Notes under the pieces: model-generated
What the model saw: only the letters and a program-made list of their open reading frames with translations
What the model was told of the DNA's origin: nothing
The model's database searches: none
Source: Paenibacillus glycanilyticus NBRC 16618
GTDB taxonomy: Bacteria; Bacillota; Bacilli; Paenibacillales; Paenibacillaceae
Reading direction: 5' to 3'
Assembly: GCF_004000805.1 (NCBI RefSeq)
Contig: NZ_BILY01000036.1
Coordinates: forward strand, 1 to 64,000
Length of the DNA: 64,000 nt
Made by a program: the position numbers and the translations under genes
Shown: positions 8,744-17,648 of the stretch, piece after piece
Layout of the letters: each line of letters starts with the position of its first letter
Position numbering within the stretch: position 1 is the first letter of the stretch

Positions 8744-8953
8744 TTAAGATTCCGTATCCATTAGTTCTTCATAACTGATGCCAAGCGTATTCGCTATATT
8801 CATCATAAGCCGGGCATCGGGCTTGCGGGTTCCCCGCTCCAGCGATCCAAGGACCGCAACCGATACGCCTAATACCTTTGCCAGCTCCTGCTGGGTGTAG
8901 CCCTTCAGCTTCCGGAATGCCCGGACCCGCTGAGCCAATTGGTGATTTTCCAT
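8744..8953 (-). CDS. yazB: Small XRE-family regulator (YazB)
   Basis: A 69-residue protein made up almost wholly of one helix-turn-helix domain; YTQQELAKVLGVSVAVLGSLERG (about 19-41) includes the turn and recognition helix. It overlaps the end of folK by 49 nt and is followed by dusB, exactly the B. subtilis order folK-yazB-yacF. Its targets are unknown; the location suggests control of the folate operon, but that is only inference. Confidence 0.85.
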   Translation of the reverse strand: MENHQLAQRVRAFRKLKGYTQQELAKVLGVSVAVLGSLERGTRKPDARLMMNIANTLGISYEELMDTES

Positions 8954-9456
8954 AACGTGATGCCTTCCTTTCCATCCTGAAGCGCCGCTGCCGCAGTAGC
9001 CGAAACACGGTCCTGCAGAGGATGCGACGGATCGATGACATCCGCAAGGGGAACAAGCACGAAAGCCCGCTCCAGCATACGGGGGTGAGGCAGCGTCAGC
9101 TCCTCGTCATCCATCTCAACATCTTCATATAACAGCAGATCTATATCTATGGTGCGCGGTCCCCAGCGTATATCTCTTACGCGTCCAAGAAGCTGCTCCA
9201 CTTTAAACAACACGTGAAGAAGCTCAAGGGGTGGAAGAGTCGTCTTAACGGCCATCGCCATATTCAGAAAAGCCGGCTGATCCGTATACCCGACAGGATC
9301 AGTCTCGTAAATACCGGATATCCTTAACGCTTGAACGCCGGGCTGCTGCCGGAGGTATTCAATTGCCTGCCGAAGCAGTCCCTCGCGATCGTTAAGGTTG
9401 GAGCCTAGAGCAATGTACGCTTCCGCCAAGGTGTTAGGCACGGACGACACGTCCAT
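8905..9456 (-). CDS. folK: Hydroxymethyl-dihydropterin pyrophosphokinase
   Basis: HPPK transfers pyrophosphate from ATP to 6-hydroxymethyl-7,8-dihydropterin, the step before FolP. The 183-residue protein has YIALGSNLNDREG near the N-terminus and the signature GPRTIDIDLLLYED with its two metal-binding aspartates. The region after residue 150 is longer than in many homologues and overlaps yazB. The ATG at 9456 overlaps the folB end by 23 nt; a TTG at 9498 is an alternative but lies deep within folB. Confidence 0.94.
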   Translation of the reverse strand: MDVSSVPNTLAEAYIALGSNLNDREGLLRQAIEYLRQQPGVQALRISGIYETDPVGYTDQPAFLNMAMAVKTTLPPLELLHVLFKVEQLLGRVRDIRWGPRTIDIDLLLYEDVEMDDEELTLPHPRMLERAFVLVPLADVIDPSHPLQDRVSATAAAALQDGKEGITLWKITNWLSGSGHSGS

Positions 9457-9820
9457 TCCCGTCCCGCTTGCGGCGGAGCTCAATTGTAACCCCGTCAAAA
9501 TGGATCTCGAACGGCGGATTTGGCTTCGTTACGCGAACCGCCACTTCATTTATCATAGTATAAGCTTCCAAAACCCGCGTTGCAATGCCGCCGGCCAAAG
9601 CTTCGATTAATTTATAAGGCTCTCCCTGCACAACGGATTTGATCTGCTCGTACAGCTCGGCATAGTTAATCGTTGCGTCCAAATCATCGGTTGCCGCCGC
9701 TTTCTCCAGGTCCAGCTTCAGGTCAAGGTCAACGATAAACTTCTGTCCCAGCCGGTTCTCCTCCGGAAAAACACCGTGATAACCGTAAAATTGCATGCCC
9801 TTCATGATCATGCTGTCCAT
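9434..9820 (-). CDS. folB: Dihydroneopterin aldolase
   Basis: A 128-residue DHNA that splits dihydroneopterin to hydroxymethyl-dihydropterin and glycolaldehyde. MKGMQFYGYHGVFPEE near the start includes the substrate-binding glutamate, and YKLIEALAGGIA holds the conserved lysine region. Length is normal. It lies between folP and folK in the standard Bacillus order. GAGG is 9 nt before the ATG. Confidence 0.95.
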   Translation of the reverse strand: MDSMIMKGMQFYGYHGVFPEENRLGQKFIVDLDLKLDLEKAAATDDLDATINYAELYEQIKSVVQGEPYKLIEALAGGIATRVLEAYTMINEVAVRVTKPNPPFEIHFDGVTIELRRKRDGNGRVVRA

Positions 9821-9838
9821 GCTTCGCTTCCTCGCTTT

Positions 9839-10723
9839 CTATTTAGAACCGCGGTACATAATCGCGTCGGTCATCATCGCTGTCCGCTTATTCGCGCGCA
9901 CATCATGCACGCGTACGATTTGGCAGCCCTGGGCAATGCCAAGCGCCGTAGTTGCTGCCGTGCCTTCCGCAAGATCGTCAACCGGCAGGTCAAGCGTCTG
10001 CCGGATAAACCGTTTGCGCGAGGTGCCAAGCAACACCGGGTAGCCAAGCGCGGTCAGTTCCGACAACCGGCCCATAAATTCCAGGTTGTCGTCATGATTC
10101 TTCGCGAAGCCAAGGCCCGGGTCGAGCCAGATCCGGCTCGCTTCAACGCCAGCCCGAAGCGCAATGGCCACGCTCGCCTGCAGGTCGGCGAGCACATCCG
10201 GGACAAGGTCTCCGTAGTCCCGGGCAGGGCGGTTGTGGCTGATTATAACCGGACAGCCATATTCGGCCGCCACGGCCGCCATAAAGGGGTCATACTTCAG
10301 ACCCCATATGTCGTTGATAATATGCGCGCCTGCTTCAAGCGCCTGGCGCGCCGTCTCGGCCTTGTACGTGTCGATGGAAATCGGCACGTGAGGCGCAGCC
10401 TCGCGTACGGCCCGGATAACGGGCAGCAGGCGGCGGAGCTCCTCTTCTACGCTGACCGGCTCAAAGCCGGGACGCGTCGATTCCGCGCCGATATCGATAA
10501 TATCGACGCCTTCGTCAACCATAGCCGCCGCACGCGCAGCGGCAGCCTCCGCATGGTTATACCGTCCGCCATCCGAGAAAGAATCCGGCGTAGCGTTCAG
10601 AATGCCCATAATCAGCGTCCGCTTCCCAAGCTCCAGCTTTATTCCGCCGCCAAGCTCATAGCTTCTATTCCAAAAGGTCGGCTTATAGCCTGTAAGTTCC
10701 TGTCCCTGTTCTTGTTCGCTCAT
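9839..10723 (-). CDS. folP: Dihydropteroate synthase
   Basis: A 294-residue TIM-barrel enzyme condensing hydroxymethyl-dihydropterin pyrophosphate with para-aminobenzoate; it is the sulfonamide target. MGILNATPDSFSDGG (near 37-51), GAESTRPG, DTYKAETA, NDIWG and GTSRKRFI are all present. I chose ATG at 10723 because it overlaps the pabC stop as ATGA; the additional 50 upstream codons are pabC coding sequence in another frame. Confidence 0.96.
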   Translation of the reverse strand: MSEQEQGQELTGYKPTFWNRSYELGGGIKLELGKRTLIMGILNATPDSFSDGGRYNHAEAAAARAAAMVDEGVDIIDIGAESTRPGFEPVSVEEELRRLLPVIRAVREAAPHVPISIDTYKAETARQALEAGAHIINDIWGLKYDPFMAAVAAEYGCPVIISHNRPARDYGDLVPDVLADLQASVAIALRAGVEASRIWLDPGLGFAKNHDDNLEFMGRLSELTALGYPVLLGTSRKRFIRQTLDLPVDDLAEGTAATTALGIAQGCQIVRVHDVRANKRTAMMTDAIMYRGSK

Positions 10724-11601
10724 CGTTGTTGTTCCTCCGTATCTTGGCGGTAGGCGAGCAGCAGCTCCCGAAGCACGGGTCCCGCCGAGCCGGAACCAAC
10801 CGCCGTACTGCCGCCGTGATGATCGGTTACGCGCGTTACCGGTACAAGCTCCTGTATAGAAGTCGTTAGCCATACTTCATTCGAGGCAAGAAGCTCCTCA
10901 AACAAATAGTGTCCTTCCCTCACCGTATAGCCAAGCCCTCGAGCCAATTCGATAACCCGCTGCCTTGTTATTCCCGGCAAAATGCCGATATCGGTTGAAG
11001 GGGTATAAATCGTGTCCTCCTGCACAAAAAACAAATTGCTGACGATGCCTTCTGCAAGAAGTCCCTCATGGCTCAGCATAAGCCCTTCCGCCGTCGTCGA
11101 AGCATCGCTTGCCAGCAATTCCCGCTTAGCGATTATATTGTTCATATAATGGAGCGATTTTAATCGAATGGCCCCTTCCGGGGTATTTCTTGCCGTCTTA
11201 AGCAGCCGTAATTCTTTTCCTTCGCTGTACAGGCTCTCGTTATGGGGCGGAAGCGCCTTAACAAGCATGAACTCCGTTGGCTGCTCGTAATCTCCCGACG
11301 GAAGTCCCAGTTCCCCGATTCCCGCCGTAACGGTGAGACGGATATAACCTTCCGCAAGCCCGTTCTCTTTCAGCAGGGTCGCTATCATCTTCCGAAGGGC
11401 ATCCAGATCCGGCTTGTAACGGATACCGATCTCTTCGCAGCCCTCCGCCAGGCGCTTCATATGCCGCTCCAGCAAATACGGCTGGCCGCCGTACGTGCGG
11501 AACGTCTCAAATAACCCCATACCGTACAAAAAGCCGTGATCGTATACCGAGATCACAGCTTCGCCAGATTCCATTACCGTACCGTTCAGCCCGATCTTCA
11601 T
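10720..11601 (-). CDS. pabC: Aminodeoxychorismate lyase
   Basis: A 293-residue fold-type IV PLP enzyme releasing pyruvate from aminodeoxychorismate to give para-aminobenzoate. The PLP lysine is in RLKSLHYMNNI (near 143), with E-G and GITRQRVIELA downstream. The start overlaps the pabA stop by 4 nt and the end overlaps folP by 4 nt. Branched-chain or D-amino acid aminotransferases are related, but the operon position makes PabC the best call. Confidence 0.93.
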   Translation of the reverse strand: MKIGLNGTVMESGEAVISVYDHGFLYGMGLFETFRTYGGQPYLLERHMKRLAEGCEEIGIRYKPDLDALRKMIATLLKENGLAEGYIRLTVTAGIGELGLPSGDYEQPTEFMLVKALPPHNESLYSEGKELRLLKTARNTPEGAIRLKSLHYMNNIIAKRELLASDASTTAEGLMLSHEGLLAEGIVSNLFFVQEDTIYTPSTDIGILPGITRQRVIELARGLGYTVREGHYLFEELLASNEVWLTTSIQELVPVTRVTDHHGGSTAVGSGSAGPVLRELLLAYRQDTEEQQR

Positions 11602-12179
11602 CGAGCCGCGCCCGTGCGGATTTTCAAGAAATTGCGCAGCATGTCGTGACCGTGCTGCGTGATGATCGATTCGGGGTGGAACTGTACGCCTTCAATCGGA
11701 TATTCCTTATGGCGCAGTCCCATAATTTCGCCTTCCGCCGTTTCCGCGCTGATCTCCAGGCAATCCGGAAGCGTCTCGCGCTTCACGATAAGAGAGTGGT
11801 ACCGGGTAGCCGTATACGGAGAAGGAATCCCTTCAAAGATCGTTTTGCCGTCATGCAGGATTTCAGACGTCTTGCCGTGCATCAGCTTCTCCGCGCGCAC
11901 AACGTCGCCGCCAAACGCTTGTCCGATCGACTGGTGGCCAAGACATACGCCAAAAATCGGAATAATGCCCTTGAAATGCTCAATGACCGACAGGCTGATC
12001 CCCGCTTCGTTCGGAGAGCAAGGTCCCGGCGAGATCAGAATATGGTCAGGCTTTAACGCCTCAATGCCCGCAAGATCAATCTCGTCATTCCGTTTCACGA
12101 CAACCTCTTCGCCCAGTTCACCCAAATACTGCACCAAGTTGTACGTAAACGAATCATAATTATCAATTACTAGAATCAT
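11598..12179 (-). CDS. pabA: Glutamine amidotransferase for PABA (and probably anthranilate)
   Basis: A 193-residue class I glutamine amidotransferase. The catalytic triad is visible as Cys in GVCLGHQ (near 79), and His and Glu in FHPESI (near 168). It supplies ammonia to PabB. In B. subtilis the same protein also serves TrpE; whether that holds here cannot be seen, since no trp operon is in the window. Confidence 0.95.
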   Translation of the reverse strand: MILVIDNYDSFTYNLVQYLGELGEEVVVKRNDEIDLAGIEALKPDHILISPGPCSPNEAGISLSVIEHFKGIIPIFGVCLGHQSIGQAFGGDVVRAEKLMHGKTSEILHDGKTIFEGIPSPYTATRYHSLIVKRETLPDCLEISAETAEGEIMGLRHKEYPIEGVQFHPESIITQHGHDMLRNFLKIRTGAAR

Positions 12180-12212
12180 CGCTCCTGCTCCCCCTTTGTG
12201 TATCGCTCTGCG

Positions 12213-13778
12213 CTACGTCCGGCTCGTCTGCTCCGCAAACCGCTCGCTGTACTGAATCGCCTTCCATAGCGCCTTTGCTTTATTCAACGATTCGTAATAT
12301 TCCCGCTCCGGATCGGAATCGATAACGATACCGGCCCCGGCCTGAATATTAACGATACCGTCCTTCACCGCCATTGTTCTTATTATTATATTAAATTCCA
12401 TATCGCCATTATAGTCAATCCATCCGAGCGATCCCGTATAAGCCCCGCGCCGCACGGGCTCAAGCTCCTCGATGATTTCCATGGTCCTGATCTTCGGCGC
12501 GCCGGTAATCGTTCCGCCCGGGAACGTCGCGGCGATGACGTCAAAGGCATCTTTCCCGTCCGCAAGGCGTCCTTCCACCTGCGAGACCAGATGCATCACG
12601 TGGGAATAGTATTCGATGACCATCAGCTCTTCCACTCTAACGGTTCCAAATTCCGATATCCGTCCAAGATCGTTCCGCTCCAGGTCAACCAGCATAATAT
12701 GCTCGGCCCGCTCCTTCTCGCTTGTACGGAGTTCTTCCGCCATCTTGCGGTCTTCTTCTTCCGAGCGGCCCCGGCGGCGCGTGCCCGCTATCGGGCGGGT
12801 TGCCAGCTTATCGCCGTTCCGCTCGACCAGAAGCTCCGGAGAGGCAGAGACCAGCTGGAAGTCCGGACAGCGCAGAAAGCCCATATAAGGCGATGGATTA
12901 AAAATACGCAGCCATTCGTACAACTCTTCCGGCGAAGAGCTGACCTTCCGGCTCTGCCGCTGCGACAGGTTCACTTGGAATACGTCCCCCTGGCCGATAT
13001 ACCGCTGAATCCGGCGGACTGCCTCCATAAAGGCTTCCTTCCGGAATGGAGAGGTGATGCCTTCGACCGACTCTACGTCAATGTGAAGACTATCGCTTTC
13101 CGTGAACTGTCTGCGTTCCTCGCGAACGGCTGACGCCTCGCCGCCCTGAAGCTGAATATGATGCTGCCAGAATACCTCCATCTCCTCGGCCTCTACAACC
13201 GCCTCGTCGTACTTGGCCTGCAGCTTCTCTTCGTTCTCTTCCCCGGTAACCGCGGTATGGACCGCGCAGTACAGCATCTTCTCCTGCTGATCCACGATCC
13301 AGATCCGGTTCATCCGCAGGAACAGATAATCCGGAAGTCCCGTATCGTCCGCCGCAAGCTCGGGCAGCCGCTCGATAGAGCGGATCACATCATAGCTCCA
13401 GAAGCCTATGCAGCCTCCCGTCCACTTAGGACCATCCGCAAGTTTAGGAGAGCGTTGCGGCTCCATCCAGCGCCGGACCACTTCAAGCGGCTTGCCCTCC
13501 CAGGATTGTTCCGACAGGACTTGTCCCTCGCGGTCCCATTCCGATGATTGGGCATTGTCTCCTTTGCCGCGGATAACTCCTTCCGGATGCAATCCCAAAT
13601 AGGTATAACGTCCATCCTTGCCGCTTTCCAATACGAATGCATGCGGGGAAGCCGCGCACCATGCCGACTCCCATGATTCAACGGTAACGGTATGAAGAGG
13701 AATGCGCTTCAGCAGCGGCAAGGTTGTGTATTTCCGTTCTGCCTGCCATAAAGCCCACTGCCCTAGTGCGGTGAACAT
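12213..13778 (-). CDS. pabB: Aminodeoxychorismate synthase component I
   Basis: A 521-residue chorismate-utilising enzyme that makes 4-amino-4-deoxychorismate with PabA. The C-terminal catalytic domain has PIAGTRRRGRSEEED (near 330), ERNDLGRI, and PGGTITGAPK (near 415). The first 150 residues form the weaker N-terminal domain. The alternative, anthranilate synthase TrpE, is disfavoured by the folate operon. GGAGGG precedes the ATG, and a good sigma-A promoter lies just upstream within the cysK terminator region. Confidence 0.94.
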   Translation of the reverse strand: MFTALGQWALWQAERKYTTLPLLKRIPLHTVTVESWESAWCAASPHAFVLESGKDGRYTYLGLHPEGVIRGKGDNAQSSEWDREGQVLSEQSWEGKPLEVVRRWMEPQRSPKLADGPKWTGGCIGFWSYDVIRSIERLPELAADDTGLPDYLFLRMNRIWIVDQQEKMLYCAVHTAVTGEENEEKLQAKYDEAVVEAEEMEVFWQHHIQLQGGEASAVREERRQFTESDSLHIDVESVEGITSPFRKEAFMEAVRRIQRYIGQGDVFQVNLSQRQSRKVSSSPEELYEWLRIFNPSPYMGFLRCPDFQLVSASPELLVERNGDKLATRPIAGTRRRGRSEEEDRKMAEELRTSEKERAEHIMLVDLERNDLGRISEFGTVRVEELMVIEYYSHVMHLVSQVEGRLADGKDAFDVIAATFPGGTITGAPKIRTMEIIEELEPVRRGAYTGSLGWIDYNGDMEFNIIIRTMAVKDGIVNIQAGAGIVIDSDPEREYYESLNKAKALWKAIQYSERFAEQTSRT

Positions 13779-13810
13779 GTTAATTCCCTCCGATCAGCTA
13801 TGATTTGCTA

Positions 13811-13839
13811 AGTATACAAAAAGCCTCCGCAAACGTCAA
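13811..13839 (-). promoter_or_regulatory. Sigma-A promoter for the pab/folate operon
   Basis: On the minus strand TTGACG (13834-13839), a 17-nt spacer and TATACT (13811-13816). The -35 directly abuts the T tract of the cysK terminator, so the folate operon starts afresh right after cysK ends. Confidence 0.75.
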
Positions 13840-13865
13840 AAAGCCCCCGTTCCTAAGAACGGGGG
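13838..13865 (-). terminator. cysK terminator
   Basis: A nine-pair stem CCCCCGTTC/GAACGGGGG with a TTAG loop followed by CTTTTTG on the minus strand, 18 nt after the cysK stop. Confidence 0.9.
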
Positions 13866-13882
13866 ACTTATAGGAGACAATA

Positions 13883-14821
13883 TTAGTTCTCGAAGTTGAA
13901 CAGAGGCGTGGACAGGTAACGTTCGCCGTTCGAAGGAACAACGGCAATAACGCGTTTGCCTTTGCCGAGCTCTTTCGCTACTTTCAGAGCAGCAAAGATC
14001 GCAGCGCCGGAAGAAATACCGCACAGGATACCTTCTTCTTTTGCAGCACGGCGTGCATATTCGAAAGCTTCTTCGTTCTCAACGGTAATAACGCCGTCGT
14101 AGATCTCACGGTTCAGGATATCCGGCACGAAGTTAGCGCCGATACCTTGGATTTTGTGAGGACCTGGGTTGCCGCCTGACAGGATCGGGGATGCAGCAGG
14201 CTCAACCGCGTAAATCTTGATACCTTCGAAGTTCTTCTTCAGCACTTCGCCCGTACCCGAGATTGTACCGCCAGTACCGATACCGGCAACAAAAGCATCC
14301 AGCTTGCCGTCAAGCGAGTTAATCGCTTCTACGATTTCCGGACCTGTTGTTTCGCGGTGTACTTTTACGTTAGCTTGGTTCTTGAACTGTTGCGGGATGA
14401 AGTAGGACGGATTCTCTTTCGCCAGCTCTTCCGCTTTGCGAACGGCGCCGTTCATGCCTTCGGATCCTGGAGTCAGAACAAGCTCAGCACCGTAAGCACG
14501 AAGCAGGTTGCGGCGCTCGATACTCATTGTTTCAGGCATAACGAGGATCGCTTTGTAGCCTTTTGCCGCAGCTACCATCGCAAGACCAATACCCGTGTTG
14601 CCGCTTGTAGGCTCAACAATTGTATCGCCAGGCTTCAGAACGCCTTCTTGCTCCGCTACTTCGATCATGCTGATCGCGATACGGTCTTTAACGCTTGCGC
14701 CCGGGTTCTGGTACTCAAGCTTTACATAGATTTCCGCGCTGTCCTCCGGTACAAGACGGTTCAAACGGACAAGCGGTGTATCACCAATAAGTTCAGTTAC
14801 GCTGTTAACGATTCTAGCCAT
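13883..14821 (-). CDS. cysK: Cysteine synthase A
   Basis: A 312-residue O-acetylserine sulfhydrylase. The PLP lysine is in PGASVKDRIA (near 45), the substrate loop is TSGNTG (near 72) and the phosphate-binding loop GTGGTISG is near 178. The ATG at 14821 has GGGAGG 10 nt upstream; the 25 extra upstream codons cover the promoter and operator. The gene ends the series hslO-yacD-cysK. A palindrome in the leader resembles a CymR site, which suggests sulfur-dependent control. Confidence 0.96.
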   Translation of the reverse strand: MARIVNSVTELIGDTPLVRLNRLVPEDSAEIYVKLEYQNPGASVKDRIAISMIEVAEQEGVLKPGDTIVEPTSGNTGIGLAMVAAAKGYKAILVMPETMSIERRNLLRAYGAELVLTPGSEGMNGAVRKAEELAKENPSYFIPQQFKNQANVKVHRETTGPEIVEAINSLDGKLDAFVAGIGTGGTISGTGEVLKKNFEGIKIYAVEPAASPILSGGNPGPHKIQGIGANFVPDILNREIYDGVITVENEEAFEYARRAAKEEGILCGISSGAAIFAALKVAKELGKGKRVIAVVPSNGERYLSTPLFNFEN

Positions 14822-14843
14822 GAGAATAATTGCCTCCCTTATT

Positions 14844-14860
14844 CCGACTAATTTAGTTGG
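14844..14860. promoter_or_regulatory. Candidate CymR-type operator
   Basis: The imperfect palindrome CCAACTAAATTAGTCGG (minus strand), followed by AATA, lies between the cysK promoter and its start codon. The form resembles sites bound by the Rrf2-family sulfur regulator CymR in Firmicutes. Assignment is by resemblance only. Confidence 0.5.
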
Positions 14861-14876
14861 TTTTTTCACTACTAAC

Positions 14877-14906
14877 ATCTTATCAATCTCTCGCATCCGT
14901 TGTCAA
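14877..14906 (-). promoter_or_regulatory. Candidate cysK promoter
   Basis: TTGACA (14901-14906), an 18-nt spacer and TAAGAT (14877-14882) on the minus strand. The -35 is perfect and the -10 has four of six matches. The candidate operator sits just downstream of the expected start point. Confidence 0.5.
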
Positions 14907-14938
14907 TAGTTTCTTTCTTGAATTGACAGGAAAAGGGA

Positions 14939-14961
14939 GAAGCCGCCCAGTGGGCGGCTTC
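14939..14961 (-). terminator. yacD terminator
   Basis: A ten-pair stem GAAGCCGCCC/GGGCGGCTTC with a three-base loop, followed by TCCCTTTTCC on the minus strand, 20 nt after the yacD stop. Confidence 0.75.
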
Positions 14962-14981
14962 CAGATAATAGATAAGTGCTC

Positions 14982-15956
14982 CTAAGGGGTAATCTCTGCG
15001 TTGTATTTCTCGAGCAAATCATCCTCGATCTCGTTAAGCGGCTTGGCTTTGGACAGCGCCAGCTCCTTGCGGGCGGTATCGTACAGGACATGGCCGGACA
15101 GGCCGTCCGTCTTCTGCCGCTCCAGCACGCGAATAACCGCATAGCCTTCCGGCACCTTAATGGGTCCGGTCGACTCGCCGGTCTGCAGCCTGCCGGCTTC
15201 CTCCAGCATATCGGCATCATAGAACGGATCATCCGAATCGATAAGACCAAGGTCGCCGCCCGTATCCGCTGTATTCGCATCTTTCGAATACTCCAGCGCA
15301 AGCTGTTCGAACGTATCGCCGGCCGTAAGCTTATCAAGTACATCGTCTGCTTCCTTTTCCGTATCCGTGACAATCCACTGCACATGAAGCCTTAGCCGGT
15401 CCGCGAATTGCTCCGGATGAGCCGCTATGTAATTCTCGATCTCCACTTCGGACAGATTAACGGTTAGAATAGCAATTTTCTCGAGCAGCAGACGGTACCT
15501 TATATCTTCCTCTACATCACTCTTGGTCATGCCAAGCTGCTCTTTCATTACTTCATAAAAAACTTGCTCGCTATCATAGCCGTCCATCATAGCGGTAAGC
15601 TCCCTCTCCTCTTCCTCGGAGGACAGGCTTAACTGCTGAGCCTCAGCTTCCAGGTCAATCGCCTTGCGAACCATCATGGTCCGCAGTACATTGTCGCCAT
15701 ATTGCCGCTTAAGCTGATCGGCCAAATCCGCTGCCGTAATCGGAAACCCGCCTACCGTTGCGGCGATTCCTTCGCTGCGCGAGTGATCGGAATCGCTTGG
15801 CGTATCCCCGGCTTGCGCCTTTGTCTCCGAATCGGGATCATGCTTGTCGGGATCGTCCGAGAACGGAGACAGCTTCACAATAACCGCCACGCTTAATACG
15901 ATCATACAGATCGCTTGAAGAACAACAACTGCTTTTAATACCCCGTATTTCTTCAT
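14982..15956 (-). CDS. yacD: PpiC-type peptidyl-prolyl isomerase, membrane anchored
   Basis: A 324-residue foldase-like protein. An N-terminal membrane helix (about 8-30) leads to a SurA/PrsA-like N domain (about 60-190) and a parvulin domain (about 195-290) with LHVQWIVTD, AGDTFEQLALEYSKD and GGDLGLIDSDD. There is no lipobox cysteine, so it is anchored by the helix rather than by lipid, unlike the PrsA at 48728-49834. ATG at 15956 has GGAGG upstream. Its place between hslO and cysK matches B. subtilis yacD. Confidence 0.85.
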   Translation of the reverse strand: MKKYGVLKAVVVLQAICMIVLSVAVIVKLSPFSDDPDKHDPDSETKAQAGDTPSDSDHSRSEGIAATVGGFPITAADLADQLKRQYGDNVLRTMMVRKAIDLEAEAQQLSLSSEEEERELTAMMDGYDSEQVFYEVMKEQLGMTKSDVEEDIRYRLLLEKIAILTVNLSEVEIENYIAAHPEQFADRLRLHVQWIVTDTEKEADDVLDKLTAGDTFEQLALEYSKDANTADTGGDLGLIDSDDPFYDADMLEEAGRLQTGESTGPIKVPEGYAVIRVLERQKTDGLSGHVLYDTARKELALSKAKPLNEIEDDLLEKYNAEITP

Positions 15957-15975
15957 TTCCCCATTGCCTCCGGCA

Positions 15976-16875
15976 TTATTGCACGAGCTTTGGCTTCGCC
16001 TGGTCAAGCAGCTCTTGCAGCTGCTCCCGGTCAAACGTGTAAGCCTCATTGCAATAATGGCAGACCACCTCTGCCTTGCCGTCTTCCTCAATAATCTGCT
16101 CCAGCTCCGATGCCCCAAGGCTGATCAGTGTCTGCTCCACCCGATCCCGCGAGCATTTGCATTGGAATTTCAATTCCAGCGAATCGTGGATATGCAGATC
16201 GTCTCCTACCAGCCTGCGAAGGATGCCTTCCGGCGTTTCGCCCTGCTCCATCAGCTTCGTCACATGCGGAATGGAACCAATAGCCTGCTCAAGACGGGTA
16301 ATCTCCTCATCGGTAAGGCCCGGCAGAAGCTGCAAAATAAAGCCGCCTGCATGAGTGACTTTTCCTTCCGGCTCCACAAGCACGCCAAGTCCAACTGCGG
16401 AAGGCGTCTGTTCGGATACGGCGAAATAATAAGTGAAGTCTTCGCCCAGCTCGCCCGATACAATCGGTACGCTGCCGAGATAAGGATCCTTGAGGCCCAG
16501 ATCCTTGATAATGTGGAGATAACCGTTCCGGCCTACCCCGCCGGCAACGTCAATCTTCCCGTGCTCGTTGCTTGGCAGCAGGACATCCGGGTTATCGACA
16601 TACCCGCGCACCTCGCCGTGCGCATTCGCGTCAACGACGATTTGGCCGATTGGACCGTCGCCTTTTACCTTTACCGTCAGCTGCTCCTCGCCTTTCAGCA
16701 TGGCTCCCATAATGGCGGCAGCCGTAGCCGTACGCCCAAAAGCGGCTGTTGCAGTCGGCAATGTTTGATGGCGCCGCTGCAATTCGTTTACAAGCTGCGT
16801 TGTGCAGGCTGCAAATACGCGAATTTTACCTCCCCACGCCGTACCCCGGACGAGTACGTCTGGTAACTGCTCCAT
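15976..16875 (-). CDS. hslO: Redox-regulated chaperone Hsp33
   Basis: A 299-residue holdase activated by oxidation and unfolding. The C-terminal zinc switch is complete: CKC near 239-241 and CHYC near 272-275 (CXC and CXXC). The N-terminal domain carries FGRTATAAAIMGAMLKGEE. It starts 2 nt after the coaX stop codon, so it is co-translated with coaX. Confidence 0.96.
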   Translation of the reverse strand: MEQLPDVLVRGTAWGGKIRVFAACTTQLVNELQRRHQTLPTATAAFGRTATAAAIMGAMLKGEEQLTVKVKGDGPIGQIVVDANAHGEVRGYVDNPDVLLPSNEHGKIDVAGGVGRNGYLHIIKDLGLKDPYLGSVPIVSGELGEDFTYYFAVSEQTPSAVGLGVLVEPEGKVTHAGGFILQLLPGLTDEEITRLEQAIGSIPHVTKLMEQGETPEGILRRLVGDDLHIHDSLELKFQCKCSRDRVEQTLISLGASELEQIIEEDGKAEVVCHYCNEAYTFDREQLQELLDQAKPKLVQ

Positions 16876-16877
16876 GG

Positions 16878-17648
16878 TTATCCCTCCTGATTCCGTTCGT
16901 AAATAATGCGCAATCCTTCCAACGTCAGAAGTGGATCGACTTCTTCTATCGTTTCCGATTCCGTGCTAATTAACTCCGCAAGCCCTCCCGTTGCTACAAC
17001 GCGCGGGCTCACTTGAAATTCTTTTTTGATCCGGTTCACGATGCCGTCAACTTGTCCGGCGTAACCGTAGATGATACCGGCTTGCATGGACGTAACGGGA
17101 TTGCGGCCGATGACGCTCTTCGGCTTGACCAATTCAATACGCGGCAGCTTGGCCGCACGCTGGTACAAAGCTTCCGTGGAAATACCGATACCGGGCACGA
17201 TCGCTCCGCCCAGATAGCTTCCCGAAGCATCGATATAGTCAAACGTTGTGGCCGTGCCGAAATCAACAACGATAAGCGGCGAGCCGTATTTCACGATACC
17301 CGCAACGGAGTTCACGATCCGGTCGGCTCCGACCTCGCGAGGATTCTCATAGCGGATATTAAGCCCTGTTTTAATGCCCGGACCCACGACAAGCGGCGTC
17401 TTGCGCAAATATTTCATGCATAGCTGCTCGAGGGCACGCATGAGCGGCGGAACAACCGAGGAGATAATAACGCCTTCGATCTGCTCCATCCGGATTCCCG
17501 CATAGTGGAACAGATTGTGTATGTTCATGCCGTACTCGTCAACGGTCGCCGAGCGGTTCGTGCTGAGCCGCCAATGATGCAGCAGTTCCTTGCCTTTATA
17601 GACGCCCAGAACGATGTTTGTATTGCCCACATCGATTACTAAAATCAC
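16878..17648 (-). CDS. coaX: Type III pantothenate kinase
   Basis: A 256-residue ASKHA-fold kinase that phosphorylates pantothenate, the first step of CoA synthesis. MILVIDVGNTNIVLG holds the phosphate-1 aspartate (residue 6), GADRI near 105 and DFGTATTFD near 125 complete the active site. The GTG start overlaps the nadC stop by 4 nt. Adjacent coaX and nad genes place two cofactor pathways in one transcript. Confidence 0.95.
   Translation of the reverse strand: MILVIDVGNTNIVLGVYKGKELLHHWRLSTNRSATVDEYGMNIHNLFHYAGIRMEQIEGVIISSVVPPLMRALEQLCMKYLRKTPLVVGPGIKTGLNIRYENPREVGADRIVNSVAGIVKYGSPLIVVDFGTATTFDYIDASGSYLGGAIVPGIGISTEALYQRAAKLPRIELVKPKSVIGRNPVTSMQAGIIYGYAGQVDGIVNRIKKEFQVSPRVVATGGLAELISTESETIEEVDPLLTLEGLRIIYERNQEG

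Noticed and set aside
7568..8764. 398-codon plus-strand frame opposite dusB
   Set aside because: Antisense shadow; the minus-strand frame carries the Dus motifs and a good ribosome site.
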